DNA of 64,000 nt from Phlebotomus papatasi. Its lineage: Eukaryota; Arthropoda; Insecta; Diptera; Psychodidae. Under the pieces are notes generated by a model, which saw only the letters and a program-made list of their open reading frames with translations, was not told the DNA's origin and searched no databases. Both the position numbers and the translations under genes were made by a program. Below, piece by piece: positions 1 through 12,499 of the stretch. The first letter of the stretch is position 1, and each line of letters opens with the position of its first letter. Where the stretch lies: assembly GCF_024763615.1 (NCBI RefSeq), contig NC_077222.1:8370001-8434000 (forward strand), read 5' to 3'.

Positions 1-635
1 ATGTTAACACTAATTAATGACACTTCGAAATTTAAACAAAAATAGACAAAATTTGACCAATCTCTGTGTGAATAATCGCGAAAATACAATTAAGTCGATT
101 AGTGTTGTGATTATCCAAAAAAAAACTTTGTAAAAAAAGTGAAGAAAAATGTTACAAAACTACTTAAGAAAGAAAATATCTGTCAAGAAAATCGCGCCAG
201 TTCTAGGTACTTTTATGAGAAGAATAATACCCTTTCCTTGGCTTTCGAAATCGATTTTCGAATGTCTTTTCACTTTTAGAAACTTCATCTGTGAGCGCTG
301 GGATTTTATCTTTTTTTTTTAAAGAATTAAGCTAATATTCTATACAAGGGGTTTTCTGAAACTTTTTTAATCTTATGCTTCTCTTCCAATATTATAAATA
401 GGAGTAAAATTTAATAAAATTTTCCTTTTGTGGATAAATTGCTCCCAAAGCCTCAAATAATTCGCAAAGCTCCTTTGAATTCTCACAAAAGGCTCGATGG
501 TTCTTGTATAATCATCCAAAATTGCAAATATGTGAGAAAAAATGGAGTGTAGAAAAGTCTTGAAAAATATATACAAGACAATGAAAAAACACATGCCTCT
601 TATTTACAAATGGAGTTCGCCCAAGTGAAAAATCA
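1..635. other. No recognisable feature
   Basis: AT-rich sequence. The short open frame at 373-594 (minus) resembles nothing known to me. Confidence 0.4.
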
Positions 636-1170
636 GTAGAGGATCGGTTTTGAAAGCTAAAGAAAAGACATTTGTATTTTTCGTATGGTTCGCGTGGTGG
701 CTTAGGCTCTTCCTATTCGAATTTCGAAGTGTCTCGTTCCAGTATCAACCAGTTTGTCTTTATTTTATTACGAAGGAAAAACAAAACAAAAGTGTTCGTA
801 AAATATTCTCGTTTCATTGTAATTTTGTTAACTCTTTAAGGACGAAAGGGTAAAAGTTAAGGGTCGGAAAATTTTTTTCTGACTTTTTAGAGGAAAATAT
901 AACTTTAGAAGGCTGTAGGAATTTTTTTCGGACATCGGTGTGTTCCAATCGTCCTTAAAGAGTAATTTATTCAACAGAATAAGAATAGAATAACTTATTC
1001 ATCAGCTTTTTAGCGGAGTATTTCAAATATTTTCCCAACTTTGTTAGAAAGTTGTTTTTCAAAAATTTGAAATTGAGTTTGAATTTTTCGAACATATCTA
1101 TGACATTTTTTTCAAATACAGTTCCATTGACCTTTTAGCCAAGACACTATTGAAGAATTAAATTACGCTG
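636..1170 (+). repeat. Dispersed repeat V, copy 1 (no internal array)
   Basis: Two blocks match the repeat at 33.4-36.25 kb. The first (about 640-790) shares the TTCGAATTTCGAAGTGTC segment with 33.5 and 35.95 kb. The second (about 985-1170) shares GTTCCATTGACCTTTTAGCC and the following CAAGACACTATTG with 36.19-36.24 kb. Copy 1 lacks the tandem array seen in copy 2 and is interrupted by MITE U1. Confidence 0.65.
828..966. mobile_element. MITE family U, copy 1
   Basis: About 139 bp with terminal inverted repeats ACTCTTTAAGGACGA at both ends, inserted in repeat V. It is related to the copy at 23249-23393 (CTTTAAGAACGA ends and a GTGTTCC motif next to them). Confidence 0.65.
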
Positions 1171-1202
1171 CGAATAGGCCGATAGTCTTATTTTTTGCAA
1201 AA

Positions 1203-1433
1203 TAGGTAAAGTGCCCTCGAGTCGACCGGTTCCTGGACTCGACCGGTGGTCAATATTTGAATGTTTAATGCTTAATTTGTATAAAATTGTCACTGATTCG
1301 TATTTATTTATGGAATAATTGACCTATTAATGTTAGATTATACGCCAAATATTAGTGCAACTATAAATAAATTAAATAAATAAATCTACCGGTCAAATTG
1401 AGGAACCGGTCGACTTGAGGGCACTTTACCTTA
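1203..1433. mobile_element. MITE family I
   Basis: About 230 bp with inverted repeats of about 45 bp. The outer part, GGTAAAGTGCCCTC, is followed on each side by GTCGACCGGTTCCT and a second GACCGGT. The element is bounded by TA and belongs to the group with TA-GGG-type ends. Confidence 0.8.
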
Positions 1434-1581
1434 TATAGATTTTGTTTAAATTATTAAAATGATTAAACTCTATTTCATATTTTTAAAATTCTCGAACGAA
1501 ATCGGCAAACATTTCGAAATAATTTATTTCAGTTTTCATACCGGTTGACACAGAAATTTTAACTGAATATTAGCTGAAACT

Positions 1582-1740
1582 AATACGGTCTTCAGACGAT
1601 AGGTTTAGCCATATAGCCTAATTTTTCTATTTTCTTATAAATCAGGATTTTTCAAATAATTATTTCTAAAAAAATACTATTTTTTATTACGTAGAATTAC
1701 CTATCCTTTCAAGAACAGGGGTCTTTAGTCTAAAATCTTA
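1582..1740 (-). mobile_element. MITE family A, degenerate copy 1
   Basis: One end (ATACGGTCTTCAGACGATAG followed by GTTTAGCCATATAGCC) matches the family-A terminus. The opposite end is only weakly recognisable near 1720-1740. Confidence 0.5.
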
Positions 1741-2078
1741 TTTTTAAGTTTTAAATTTTAAAGGCCAAAATTGTTTCACTGCATGTTTTGGGCTCCTCAT
1801 CAAAGTTTCAAACATTTAAATCTGCTATTACAAGTCGAGGGTTAGCAAGGGTAATCTATAGTCTGCTGTTTTTTTCGAGCTACTACCAATCAATTTAATC
1901 AATAAATCACTTTAATCATTTGAAATTTCGTAAAAGAAAGTAATTATAATTTATTTAAAATAAAGATGCCAAAAACTTCGTTATATGCAAGAGTTTGCCA
2001 ACTGACTAATTTGCATTAAGTTTTATAGCATAATTATGTTTCTTCGCTCATAGTAAAATAAAAGGTTTATCAATTTTA
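1741..2078. other. No recognisable feature
   Basis: AT-rich, no repeat or coding signal found. Confidence 0.4.
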
Positions 2079-2172
2079 TTGATATGGTTTTCACAAATAA
2101 GTATCAAGTAGTATGAAAATTTTATGTCACAGGCATAGTCAGGCCTAGTACATCTACTTTATGATGAGATCC
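2079..2172 (+). repeat. Direct repeat, left copy (pair with 4908-5003)
   Basis: About 95 bp, from TTGATATGGTTTTCACAAAT through TATGTCACAGGCATAGTCAG. It is repeated with about 85% identity in the same orientation 2.8 kb downstream. Confidence 0.8.
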
Positions 2173-2579
2173 TATCAAAAGAGTCATGTTTTTGACATTC
2201 TAAAAAGGTCAAATTCATCTATTGTTTAGATCGATCGATGGTGCAATTTTTCGTCTATTTTGCTTTAAAATAAACGAATAACAGCAATGAAAAAATCATA
2301 TGGGTATTCGCCCAGATGGGAGGATTCAGTGGATAATAGATTTATGTTCAAACATATTCTATTGTGATAAATATGCAATGTATATAAAATTTCAAGAGAC
2401 ACTCTGCTGAACTTTCTAAACAAAAGTATCAAAATGAACCTTTTATTATAAATGCATAGCTCATGTTTTATTTATATAATTTCCGTTGTATAATACAATA
2501 TACTTTTAGTTTTTTAAAATATATTAAACTAATATTTTTGTGTATGGGCAAGTAAAGCTTAATAGTCAATTTGAAAATT

Positions 2580-3745
2580 TGCTATAAAAGTTTAAACATT
2601 TTCGAAAAATGATAAGGTTTTTTTTAGTATTTAGATAAAAAATTAAAAAAAAATCAGTCAAAAAATGAGTTGGGAAAGCACTACAAAAAAAGTCCTCATC
2701 CTTTTTTTATAGCAAGCTGGTATGTGGCCTGGCTTACTTTATGGCATAATATGAAATGACACTGTTGGACTTCTCGAAACATCCATATTAGCCTTCTCTT
2801 ACTAGTGTAGCTTATCTTGTATTTCTGTTAAATTGCCGTTAAATTTCTTTTATTTCCCAATGTTTTTCTTACAAATTGATATTTTTGTTTATGCCATAAA
2901 TAATTCGATGTTCCTGATATATCTTTCTCAATTGAGTGCAATTTATTCTCAAATAGAGAATTATGCCTGGATTTATTTTTGAAAGATAAAAATTTCAATC
3001 GACTGAATTTCACTCAGTAGAAGGAGTCTGTCAGCCATATTAATACTTTATTTAAAAATTTACCATAAATTTATTAAAATTGTTAAAAATGACAAAGTTT
3101 GTTTTGGAAAGGTTTGGAGTTTAATAATATTCAAATAGAAAAATCAGTGAAGCGTTGTGGAAAAATAATCTGGTTTTTTATAGCAAGCCTGTATGTGTCT
3201 TGGCTTACTATCTATGGCAAAATTTCAAGTGACATTGTAGAACCTTTCAAATCACAAAATTTGCTTTAATTTTACAAGTGTCTAGCTTTTTTTTGTTTTA
3301 TTATTCAATTTCCGTTTTATTTCTTTTAATTTTCCACACTAATTTTATAAACTGATTATTCTGTTTATGTAAAAAGTAAGTTTAATAAATTTAAAAATTT
3401 GCCATAAATTTATTAAATTGTAAAAAATGATAAAGTTTTGTTTTGGTGAGGATTATAATATTTGAAGGTTAATAACATTCGGAAAGAGTTAAGAAAGCGT
3501 TGTGGAAAGTATATGTTTTTTTTTTATAGTAAACCGGTATGTGTCTTGGCTTACTGCTTATGGCAATCTTTTTTAGAAAATTTGTCACTAATTCAATAAA
3601 ATTGTGAAAAATCACAGTTTTTTTTTTAGCTAGGACTAAGATTTGGAAGTCAATAATGTCCAGAAAAGGAGTTTAAGAAGCGCTGTGGGGAGTGTATCGT
3701 TTTTTTTAATAGCAAACCGGTATGCGTCTTGGCTTACCGTCTATA
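2580..3745 (+). repeat. Degenerate tandem repeat, four units
   Basis: Four copies of a unit that ends TTTTTATAGCAAGCC-GTATGTGTC, then TTGGCTTACTNTCTATGGCA, near 2705, 3175, 3525 and 3710. Each is preceded by TTTGCCATAAATTTATTAAA and an AAAATGATAAAGTTTTGTTT block. Spacing falls from about 470 to 180 bp along the array. Confidence 0.75.
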
Positions 3746-4907
3746 TGTTATAACGGTCAATAGAATTATCCTGAAGTCTGGAATTTTATTTTAAAAATAT
3801 TTTTTCTATGCAAAATAAATTCCTTTCTCAAAATGTGTAAGAAAATATTTTTGAATAAGAATAATTTCAAACTCTGCGTTTGTATTTGGGTCAAGAAATT
3901 CACAAAAGAAATCCTTTGGCTGATATTCTTTGCAATTTGTATTAAAAATAGAGTATCAGTATGGATAAGATGAATATTTTCATGATTGTTGGTTTTTGCA
4001 GTTCACAAATAGTTTGTTCCGAAACTTTATCTAAAGTTAGTTTTATAGAAAAATCTACTATTGCATGTTCTGAAATAAGTTTATTTTTCTTTAATTTCGG
4101 GTAAGAAAAGTTTTTGAACTTGAGACTGAAGAAAGCGAATATGTGGCATCTGTAGCATAGTTATATAATGTGCTACACGTGTCATAGCATGTATTTATAC
4201 TTGACGATACTGTCCCTATTTCCTCTCGATTCAGCTTCAGTTATTTTGTAGTTTTCTTTTTTTTTAGTATTCTTGAAGAGAGGGAAATTTAAATCTTGAA
4301 TGCTTCACACACTTTCACCCAAAGTGTGCAATCTAAATCACGGCCAGGACCTCCTCATCAGTCTCAGACGCATCATACAAATGGTACACGTCCCCTGTTA
4401 TTAATGCGTCGCTTTGTACATGACTACATAAATTATTTCCAACTGAGTGCGCTCATACACATGCTTCGTACATCGATATATAGTTTGTATATGTAATATG
4501 TGCGGGATACCCATTTTCACGATGACGAAAAGATCCTTTTTGTCTCTAAACCAAAAAGCCAAAAAACACACTTAACGTCCTTGCTTTTGTTACATTTTAC
4601 GATAGTTGGGTAAGGAATTCTTTGGTACAGTGCGAGAGAGAGATAAAGTAAAGTCACTTAAGATATGATGTAGGGAAAAAGGAAGTGAATATTTGAAGGA
4701 GTTTCATCAGGAAATAAGAAAAGTTTATCTTTAAAATCATGAAGAGTGCTCATATTTGTCTTTCTGAGGAGTATATGCCATATTGTTTAACTTTGTATTC
4801 TATTTTGTGTGCATAAAAGATGCTCATAAATGAAACTTTAAGATTTAATAAATTAATTTTGAATTGCAAACATCAACACCTTATACAGTGGCACTGTGTG
4901 AGACATA
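3746..4907. other. Unassigned sequence with a slightly GC-richer patch
   Basis: Nothing recognised. The patch 4290-4510 is more GC-rich than its surroundings and has a 66-codon open frame, but the peptide has no recognisable domain. It could be a non-coding regulatory island; this is a guess. Confidence 0.3.
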
Positions 4908-5003
4908 TTGATATGATTTTCACAAATAAATGTCAAGTAGTATGCAAACTTTATGTCACAAGCATAGTCAGGCACTAAGTATATCTCTAGTTTATGGTGA
5001 AAT
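4908..5003 (+). repeat. Direct repeat, right copy (pair with 2079-2172)
   Basis: Second copy of the roughly 95-bp unit, with TTTATGTCACAAGCATAGTC. A small internal insertion follows GGCACTA. Confidence 0.8.
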
Positions 5004-6525
5004 CTCCCATATAAGTGATGACATTAATATCAAAAGGAGACTTTTCCTCTAGCATTATGTATATTGTATAGCTATATATGGCTTCATGACTTTTTAAGGA
5101 GGTATTTTGCCTTAGCTAGCAGAAGAATGTAATATTTTCTGCAAATGTATGGAAAGATAGAGATTTTTTATAGTATCCACCTAAAATGCAATATAACTTT
5201 ATGTATAGACAAATTATGGGAATGGCGTGAAATTCCTTGAATATTTTTAAAAGTGGAATAAAGAGAGGAAAAAGGTGAAAACAGTATTTCTCAATATTGG
5301 AAGAGTGAAAAGAAAACACTGGGTGATTTGTTTATATGGTACGCACTAAGAAATCGAAATTGAAAAGGCTTCAACACCATATCCATGGCATTATTGGAAG
5401 AAGAAGATGTACCACACTATCAATACTCATATATTATGTTTATGTTGGCCACATGGCTTTCAACCCCCATGGAACAATATAGATGTCTTCATTTTGTGTT
5501 CCATGCTTAGCCAGTTGAAGTAACATATGTATGCTATTTCCTAAACTACAACCTAAATATCCTCTATTTGCCTACTTACTTTATGGCGAATTGATTATGA
5601 TTTCTTTTATTAAGTGCATGATATCATATGGTATGAAATGCTTATTGCAGCAATTCTTGAAAATCCCGAGCACATGTACGGACCCTTATCCTGTGAGAAA
5701 AAAAAATCAGAATGTGAAGAATCTAAGCATAATCCGAAATTTATGATGCGGAAGCCTTTTCGTTTTTACCTGCTCTTTTTTTTTAGGACACATACTCTTC
5801 CAGGTTAAATAGTCGCTCTATATTCGCATTTTTAGGACAATACACATATTTCCCATGAATCCTATGAATACATACATAACCCATCTAAATTAATCCAGCT
5901 AAAAAGATTTTTTTTGTGACCTTTTTGTAGCTTGGAATGTCTTTGACAGGCATTTGATGGCTTTTGGATTACATAAAATAGCTTTAGGACAAACGCACCA
6001 TTAGGACACTTTTTTCATAAATAAAAAACATAGTATCAAGCCTAGTATATACCTTACATAAGCCTAACCATTTCATAACTAAGTAAATAATAATACTTTT
6101 TACTTACCATTAGTCACAAAATATCACCAAAAGAAACATTTAGGGATGGTGCGGGAAATTAGCTAAAATCTTTGTGGAATATTGCGGGTTGTTTTATTTT
6201 TATTGAGCAGTGAAAGTACATATTAAAAGAGCTGAAAAGCTTTTTGGCCGCCAAATGGATTTACCTCGGTCCATTAGATACCATTTCATTTTGCAATAAT
6301 GAGTGAGAGAACAACAAAAATATTTTTCAAACAATTCACTTTTAATTGGAGGACAGGTAGCGCTTAATGCTGAATAATTATGCACAATATGCAAAGTTGG
6401 ATATATAGAAATTTATTATAGGCATGGGAGTAGCGCGGTACTTTGTATTTTTTGGGGAATTACAAGAAACTAAATCATTTATATTATGATCACAAGAGGA
6501 GTTTTTAGCACAGATTTTTTTACGG
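5004..6525. other. No recognisable feature
   Basis: AT-rich. Open frames up to 71 codons look like chance. The word TTAGGACA recurs between 5780 and 6010, but no element boundary could be drawn. Confidence 0.35.
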
Positions 6526-7370
6526 TAGGGGAGACTGGGGCAAAAAGTCACAAAACGGATATTTTATTTTTTTTTACAAGCTACTCGAGTGCTTAAAAAA
6601 AGCGCTTTGTGAAAGTAATTTTCCTCTATTTTGTAAGGAATTACGTTTATCGAGCCAATTTCTAAAAGGTAATTTTGTGACTAGTCTCAAAAATGCTGGG
6701 GCAAATAGTACCAGACATGGGGTATTATCATATTTTGATTCGCTTCATTACGGGCTACTGTAAATTCAAAAAAATACCTAGAGGACATATTTTCATAGAA
6801 AATTTATTCATCTACACCTTTGTAAAACACCGTTTTCTCTACGAGAAAAGTGAAAAACGAGAAAAGCGCTTTTGAAGCTATTTTAGAAAAAAAAACACAC
6901 ACAAAAAACTGCAAATCGTTTGACCAATGCAAACAATAAGCGGCGAGACATGGTAATGACGTTTCTTTTCGCCGTGAGACATCAGAAATTGCTTCGCTTT
7001 TTTGTTACTTTTTCCTCAATACCTTTTGTTACTTTTTACCCCAAGTGGCCATTTTTAATAAAAGGATTTCTGGAGAAAAGAACTTTTGTGAAATTCTAAA
7101 ATAGATAGCGGATTCGTATTCAAAGAATCCAAATTATTTAGAAAATATTCACCAGTGTATCAATTTTTGAAAATAAGTAGGTAAAAATTGTTATTTTCTG
7201 CAAGGAAAATATTTGAAAAATAGGGCTAAAAATTTAGATATTTTTTATTTTCTGAATTCCTTGTTCGAATTCTAAGAAACTTACGACATTGAAGCCGCTA
7301 TCTTTCTTGCCTTGGAAGATATTGAATTTTGAATTTTTCGATTTGTGACTTTTTGCCCCAGTCTCCCCTA
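6526..7370. mobile_element. MITE-like element F (845 bp)
   Basis: Inverted repeats TAGGGGAGACTGGGGCAAAA, continuing AGTCACAAA, at 6526 and in reverse complement ending at 7370. Bounded by TA. Internal GGGGCAAATAGTACC and TTTTTACCCCAAGTGG echo the terminal motif. No transposase frame. Confidence 0.85.
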
Positions 7371-7595
7371 CTGTGACATTCGTGCATAAAATCACTTCTA
7401 CTTATTCAATTTCTAAAAATTAGGTCACACTCCTTTAAATGCTCTTAATTTTAAATTGAAATTTAATTATTAGATTTTCGAAAATTTATGAAAAACTATA
7501 AGTATTCTCTGGGGCCTAGTTTAATAGCAATAAATTGTCTCTTTTCCAGGGAATTTTTAACAACAGATTTTCAAAGATTAATTTTTGAATATCAA

Positions 7596-8255
7596 TTAAG
7601 GGGATCACGTGAACCTCGAAGAGTAAAAAATAACATATTTGCTCTAGTTTTTTTTGCCAAAATAAAAAAAAAGTTTAATTCAAACTTTTAAGGATATGAA
7701 AGTACAACTATATATATTTTTTATAGTTGTCAATTGAAATTTTTTAAAAATCAGCCGTCGAGATTGAATTTTCGGAGACCTTTTTTGAAAGAACTTACTT
7801 TGTGGTGAGAGGATTCAGTAAAAATTAAATTTTGCATGAATGAATTTAATGATAATTTGTTTATTTAATTAAAAAGTAATACGGGAATTTTAGTATGTAG
7901 AGCAATATTTGTGAAGAATTAAGAAGTATTTTATAAAAAGTTTAGATTACCATTTTTGTCGTATTTAATAATACGCTTTGTCTTGTAAAATGAGTTGTAA
8001 TTAATTAAATTTGTTTCATCCTACGTCCAAGTACGAGTTTAACTCATATTCTGACAAGAAATATTTTATTTTTTGACTTCTGATCAACCTACTCTGAATA
8101 ATCCTGACTACTGTAAAGTAAGTTTTTTTTAATGTGTCCGAAAATCAAGTCCCATTTTCTGAAATTTTAATTTAAAAGTTTTAAGAGAAAATTTTAGAAA
8201 ATATGTAGTTGAAATGTTGTTTTTGTAGGCTCAAGAGCTTTTATATATTTTTATT
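7596..8255 (+). mobile_element. Element family M, copy 3 (truncated)
   Basis: Starts TTAAGGGGATCACGTGAACC like M1 (30053) and M2 (62239). The segment at 8035-8215 (GACTTCTGAT, CCGAAAATCA then GGT/AGTCCCA, TTTAAAAGTTTTAAGAG) follows the M1 interior. No right terminus found. Confidence 0.55.
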
Positions 8256-8565
8256 TTCAAAAAAATACATTAGAAGAAAATATGCTGCGGGGGCGTGGCT
8301 TATTTTCACAAGTGGTAATATTTAAGAATCTACTTAGGCTAAAATATTAGAGGTAGGTTGTTCCAAGCAAGTTCTAATATCTGTCTTTTATAATATAAAT
8401 TTTATTTTCAAATATTTCAATTTTAACTGATCAGACAGAGCTCTTGAAGAGAAGTGATTTAAATTTTAAGTGAACTATATTTTTGAAAATTCCTATAAAG
8501 AGAATTATAAAAAATGACAGTTATTCTATTTAATCAAGTCAAAATGAAATGAAATGAAGAAGAAC

Positions 8566-8881
8566 TTAAGGGGCGAGTCCGAGTTGCAAGATTCAAAAAT
8601 CAATATTTTTTATTATTGTTTAAATCGATGTTATAAACTATCGAAGAACTTGTCAAAAAGTTTGAAGAATCCAATTCAAAGTATTTTTGAAAATTCTAAG
8701 ACAAAAATAAAGGAGCACAGTCTTTAAATTTTTTTTTTAAATATCTTTACAGCACGTTAAAGTGAAAATTTCGTCCCGAAATATTTATTTAAAAAATATT
8801 AAAAATACTATTTCACAATTTTATCCATTTTTTGTTCAACTCTTTTGGTTTTTCGATTAAGGATTTAGACTTCCCCCTTAA
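8566..8881. mobile_element. MITE N
   Basis: About 316 bp. The ends TTAAGGGGCGAGTC and, in reverse complement, TTAAGGGGGAAGTC match each other. The TTAAGGGG start is shared with family M. Confidence 0.55.
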
Positions 8882-8943
8882 CTGTACTATTCTGCTCTTA
8901 GAATGGCAAGAATTACACATAGTAATTCTCTATGGAACAGATT

Positions 8944-9398
8944 TAGAGGAATGTGCGCTACCTTCAAATGATTCAAGTTTCGGACAACTCAATTCTTTTC
9001 TATGTTCTTAATGGATTTGACCCATCACTGAGAAAAAAAAGAGGGTGCGATTAACATTTTTTCCTCATAACTTTAACACTTTTTAGGTGTAAAAATATAT
9101 CAACATTTTTTAATGTTAATTTTACACCTTTTTAAGGGTAAAATGGGTAAAATTAACATGAAAAAAAGATAACTTTAACCCCTAATACACCTAAAAAGGG
9201 TATTATTTACACCGATTTCGGATCAATACTGCAGGGTAAAATTAACATTTCCGGAATGTTATTTTAACTTTTTCGGATTTCTCTCACTCAGTGATGGCTC
9301 TTTTCAGGAAATTTGTTGCATTGGACTAGATATTAAAATATAATATTATAAATATATTATTATAATATATTAGTTCGATGGTACCGCGGTTGCCCCTA
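8944..9398. mobile_element. MITE family B, copy 1 (split by C1)
   Basis: Left end TAGAGGAATGTGCGCTACCTTC, a degraded right end GTACCGCGGTTGCCCCTA, and the family interior TTCTTAATGGATTTGACCCA / TGGCTCTTTTCAGGAAATTT. The interior is cut at CCAT|ATGG by element C1, and C2 abuts its terminal TA. Confidence 0.75.
9026..9293. mobile_element. MITE family C, copy 1 (inside B1)
   Basis: 268 bp with CACTGAGA ends and an AT dinucleotide duplicated on both sides (9024-9025 and 9294-9295). The interior is rich in AGGTGTAAAA, TTAACATT and TTTTACACC words in both orientations. Confidence 0.85.
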
Positions 9399-9649
9399 CA
9401 CTGAGAAAAAACGGAGATGCGATTAACTTTTTTCCTCATAACTTTAACACTTCTTAGGTGTAAAAATATATCAACATTTTTAATGTTAATTTTACACCTT
9501 TTTAAGTGTAAAATGAACATGAAAAAGGGTAACTTTAACCCATAATACACCTACAAAGCATAATATTTACACCGATTTGGGATCAATACTGCAGGGTAAA
9601 ATAAACATTTTCGGAATGTGATTTTAACATTTTCGGATTTTTTTCAGTG
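9399..9649. mobile_element. MITE family C, copy 2
   Basis: 251 bp with CACTGAGAAAAAA at the left and TTTTTTCAGTG at the right, flanked by TA on both sides. The left TA is the terminal TA of B1. Closely similar to C1 and in the same orientation. Confidence 0.88.
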
Positions 9650-12021
9650 TAATAATAAAATTACTAACTCTTAGGAATATTCTCAAAAAATCATACTTGG
9701 AAAAAGGGTACTTGGTGCATCTTAAATTCATTTTTTATAAAAATAAGATGATATTTTATAAATAATCTTGAAGATGTCGTTTTACTTATTCATTTTGCTT
9801 ATACGTAAGTACATATACGTACCATGAATACGCTATTTTAGATTTCTTCTATTTCGAGACATTTTTCATCCTTTCAGTTCAAAATGATAAATTGCATGCA
9901 ACTTTTAAAGTAATCATATTTTTGTAAATATTACGCGGGATTTGCTGAACTTTAAATCTACTCAAAGGATTTTTGAATTTTAAAGAGATGAACCACTTGC
10001 AGATTTGTCATTGACTCTTTGACTTTAATGTTCAATGTAGCATTATGTAAAAGCTGTGTGAGTTAATTATTTGATATGATTCTGACATGACTCAAAGAGC
10101 ATTTTCATCAAATTTTGAATATAATTTATCACATAAAATACGTTGACATTAAATAAAAAAAGGTATACATATATTACATCACCTGAGTAACCTCTGTTGA
10201 GAGATAACGTATTTATATCATTTCGTATCATCTGTAAATATTGCAGATGGTTGAAATGGAATAATCACACGGTGATAAATAATATGTCTAGCACGTATGA
10301 AAAGTAGATTATGTAGGTAATGCATGCTATAAATTTATTTGAAACGATCATGCAGAAGATAACTATTCTGACATAATAAAAGTCCTGCACTTGCACTTTG
10401 GAAATTTCTATTACGTGGCGTCACTACAATTTTAGAGAATTCCAATATTTTGATGAAGAATATTGCAAATTATTGAGATACTTATCGTTGCTATCTAACG
10501 AAGCATATTTCTTAGTTTATATACTTCTTTGATGTAATACATGGGATTGATGAATGTGAATTACTCTTAGTTACAACCTCACGGCTATTTATATTGACGG
10601 GGTGAATACTTTGGAAAATCACATTAATCTACCCAAAAAAGACGCACTGCGGAGCCTCTTCCTTTGAGTGTTCTGCGCTACAAAGTTCTTCTTTAAACTT
10701 CATAGAAAATTTGCCAGGAATTCACACAGGAAATATATTTGCCAGAGATAGATTCAATTATAAGAAGAAGAAAAAAAATTTAATAAAGAAAATTAGGTTT
10801 TAAATTTAAATGTTGTTTAAACGTTCTCATTTCTGATACTGTGTACTCAAAAGTTAAAGCTTATTGAATTGAGCGGGAAAATATAGGCTACCCACCGCAA
10901 ACGCCATTAATCAAAGAAGGTTTTTCTCCGAACAAAAAAAACAACAAAACCCTCAATTTCTCGTTATTCAATAAAACGCAATTGGTTCCAGTTTTTTAAT
11001 ATGTTTACTAGGAAACAATAGCACATTGTTAAACACACTGAGCCATCCAAGAGGTTTCCCTACTGAGACACGAATAGGCGAAAAGCGAGAAGTCATTGCC
11101 AGGGAAAACTTCAAAGGACACGCAAATTAAACATTTGTTAGGGAACCTTTTGGTGTTAATAAATTGTAATTTCTCACAAAGTATTAATTTCCACCACACG
11201 ATTCCTCCTATCTTTATTAACACCCAAATTTAAATTGTGTCCTATTATTTGGAAAATTCTGATGAAAACCCTTGATATGAAACAGAAATTCAATAGGTCT
11301 TTTTGTATTTTCTGCCAAGTGTTATATTGGAGCAGTTTTACGTAACCTGTTGAGAAAGAATAATATAATCATGGTACCCATCAGAAAGTTTATGACAGAA
11401 TTTAGCACGAAATTGTTTATTGCCCCAAATAATAATACAAATTTCGGGATAATAAGTTTGTAGATTAATGAATGATAATCTAATAAAAAAAACATACAGG
11501 GGGATTTTTGATATCAACAGCTGTTTTACAAAACACTGTTCTATCTCAAGCAATATTTTTCCATTTTGTTGAATTTATTACAAGCGCTGCAAAGAGTCAT
11601 CAATTTCTATTTAACCATGAAATATATTGCAAATGTAGCCTTTGTCTCTTTGCAATGCCCTCGAGATTAGTGTTTAGAATAATGGTGCTAAATTATCATT
11701 TAACTTTGCAGATATTTTTGAAGCAATCACTCCAACCATTAAGTCTTAACTATTCGAAGGAAAATTAGAATGTTCCAACTTCACAATGCTTCATCATATG
11801 GGGTGTTACTTTATCTAGGCTGTATTTAGTGGGCTACTAATTATTGTACATCCACCTGCTTCAAAGTAAGGTTTCAGATACAGATTAAAGTAGCTTATCT
11901 CATTCATGGTAGGTACATGCACAAGAACTACAGCGAAGCACTGCAACAAATAGAGGTGTGCGTTGATATATTTTCCGAGGCTGCAAATTGAACTTTTAAA
12001 TAGGGGCTTCTAATAAATGGT
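9650..12021. other. No recognisable feature (2.4 kb)
   Basis: AT-rich with short chance ORFs (up to 86 codons at 11508-11768). I could not place a repeat or gene here. One of the longest element-free stretches of the window. Confidence 0.35.
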
Positions 12022-12236
12022 TAGGGAAATGTTGGCATGGTTCGCACACAGTGAACCTTCAAACAACGCAAATTTTCTATTTGTTTGTAAAGAACTAGTC
12101 CGTTATTTCTTAGCCATAAGACAAATCTTATTAAGCTCGTGAAACGAGATGAGAAATGGTAGGTCAGCTCTTTACAAAGAGAAAATTCGCATCGTTTGAA
12201 GGTTCACTCTGTGCGAACCATACCTACGTTCCCCTA
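12022..12236. mobile_element. MITE family J, copy 1
   Basis: 215 bp with inverted repeats of about 55 bp. TAGGGGAA is followed by GTATGGTTCGCACAGAGTGA and ACCTTCAAACNANGCNAAT. Bounded by TA. A second copy lies at 58637-58855. Confidence 0.88.
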
Positions 12237-12350
12237 TCAGGCTGTATTTCTAAGATTGTAATTTGGGTTTCTATTATTTCCAATCAGAATTACTGAATTT
12301 TAAGAGTCCTTTAAGTTAAGAAATTTATCAAAACCTCAGGTATGAATACT

Positions 12351-12494
12351 TAAACGGTCTTCAGACTAGAGGTTTAGCCCAGTTATTGAAGGTTTCAATA
12401 TTATACATAGCAACCAATTTTATTGATTTTTCAGAATCTAATCTAAGTTTATTTGCTTTTAATAGTCCAATCCTATGTTATAATTTTCTAAAGA
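12351..12494 (+). mobile_element. MITE family A, copy 2 (3'-truncated)
   Basis: Starts ACGGTCTTCAGACTAGAGGT and then TTAGCCCAG. The interior follows family A to AATCCTATGTTATAATTTTC, where it stops at the SINE-like unit. Confidence 0.7.
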
Positions 12495-12499
12495 ATCAT

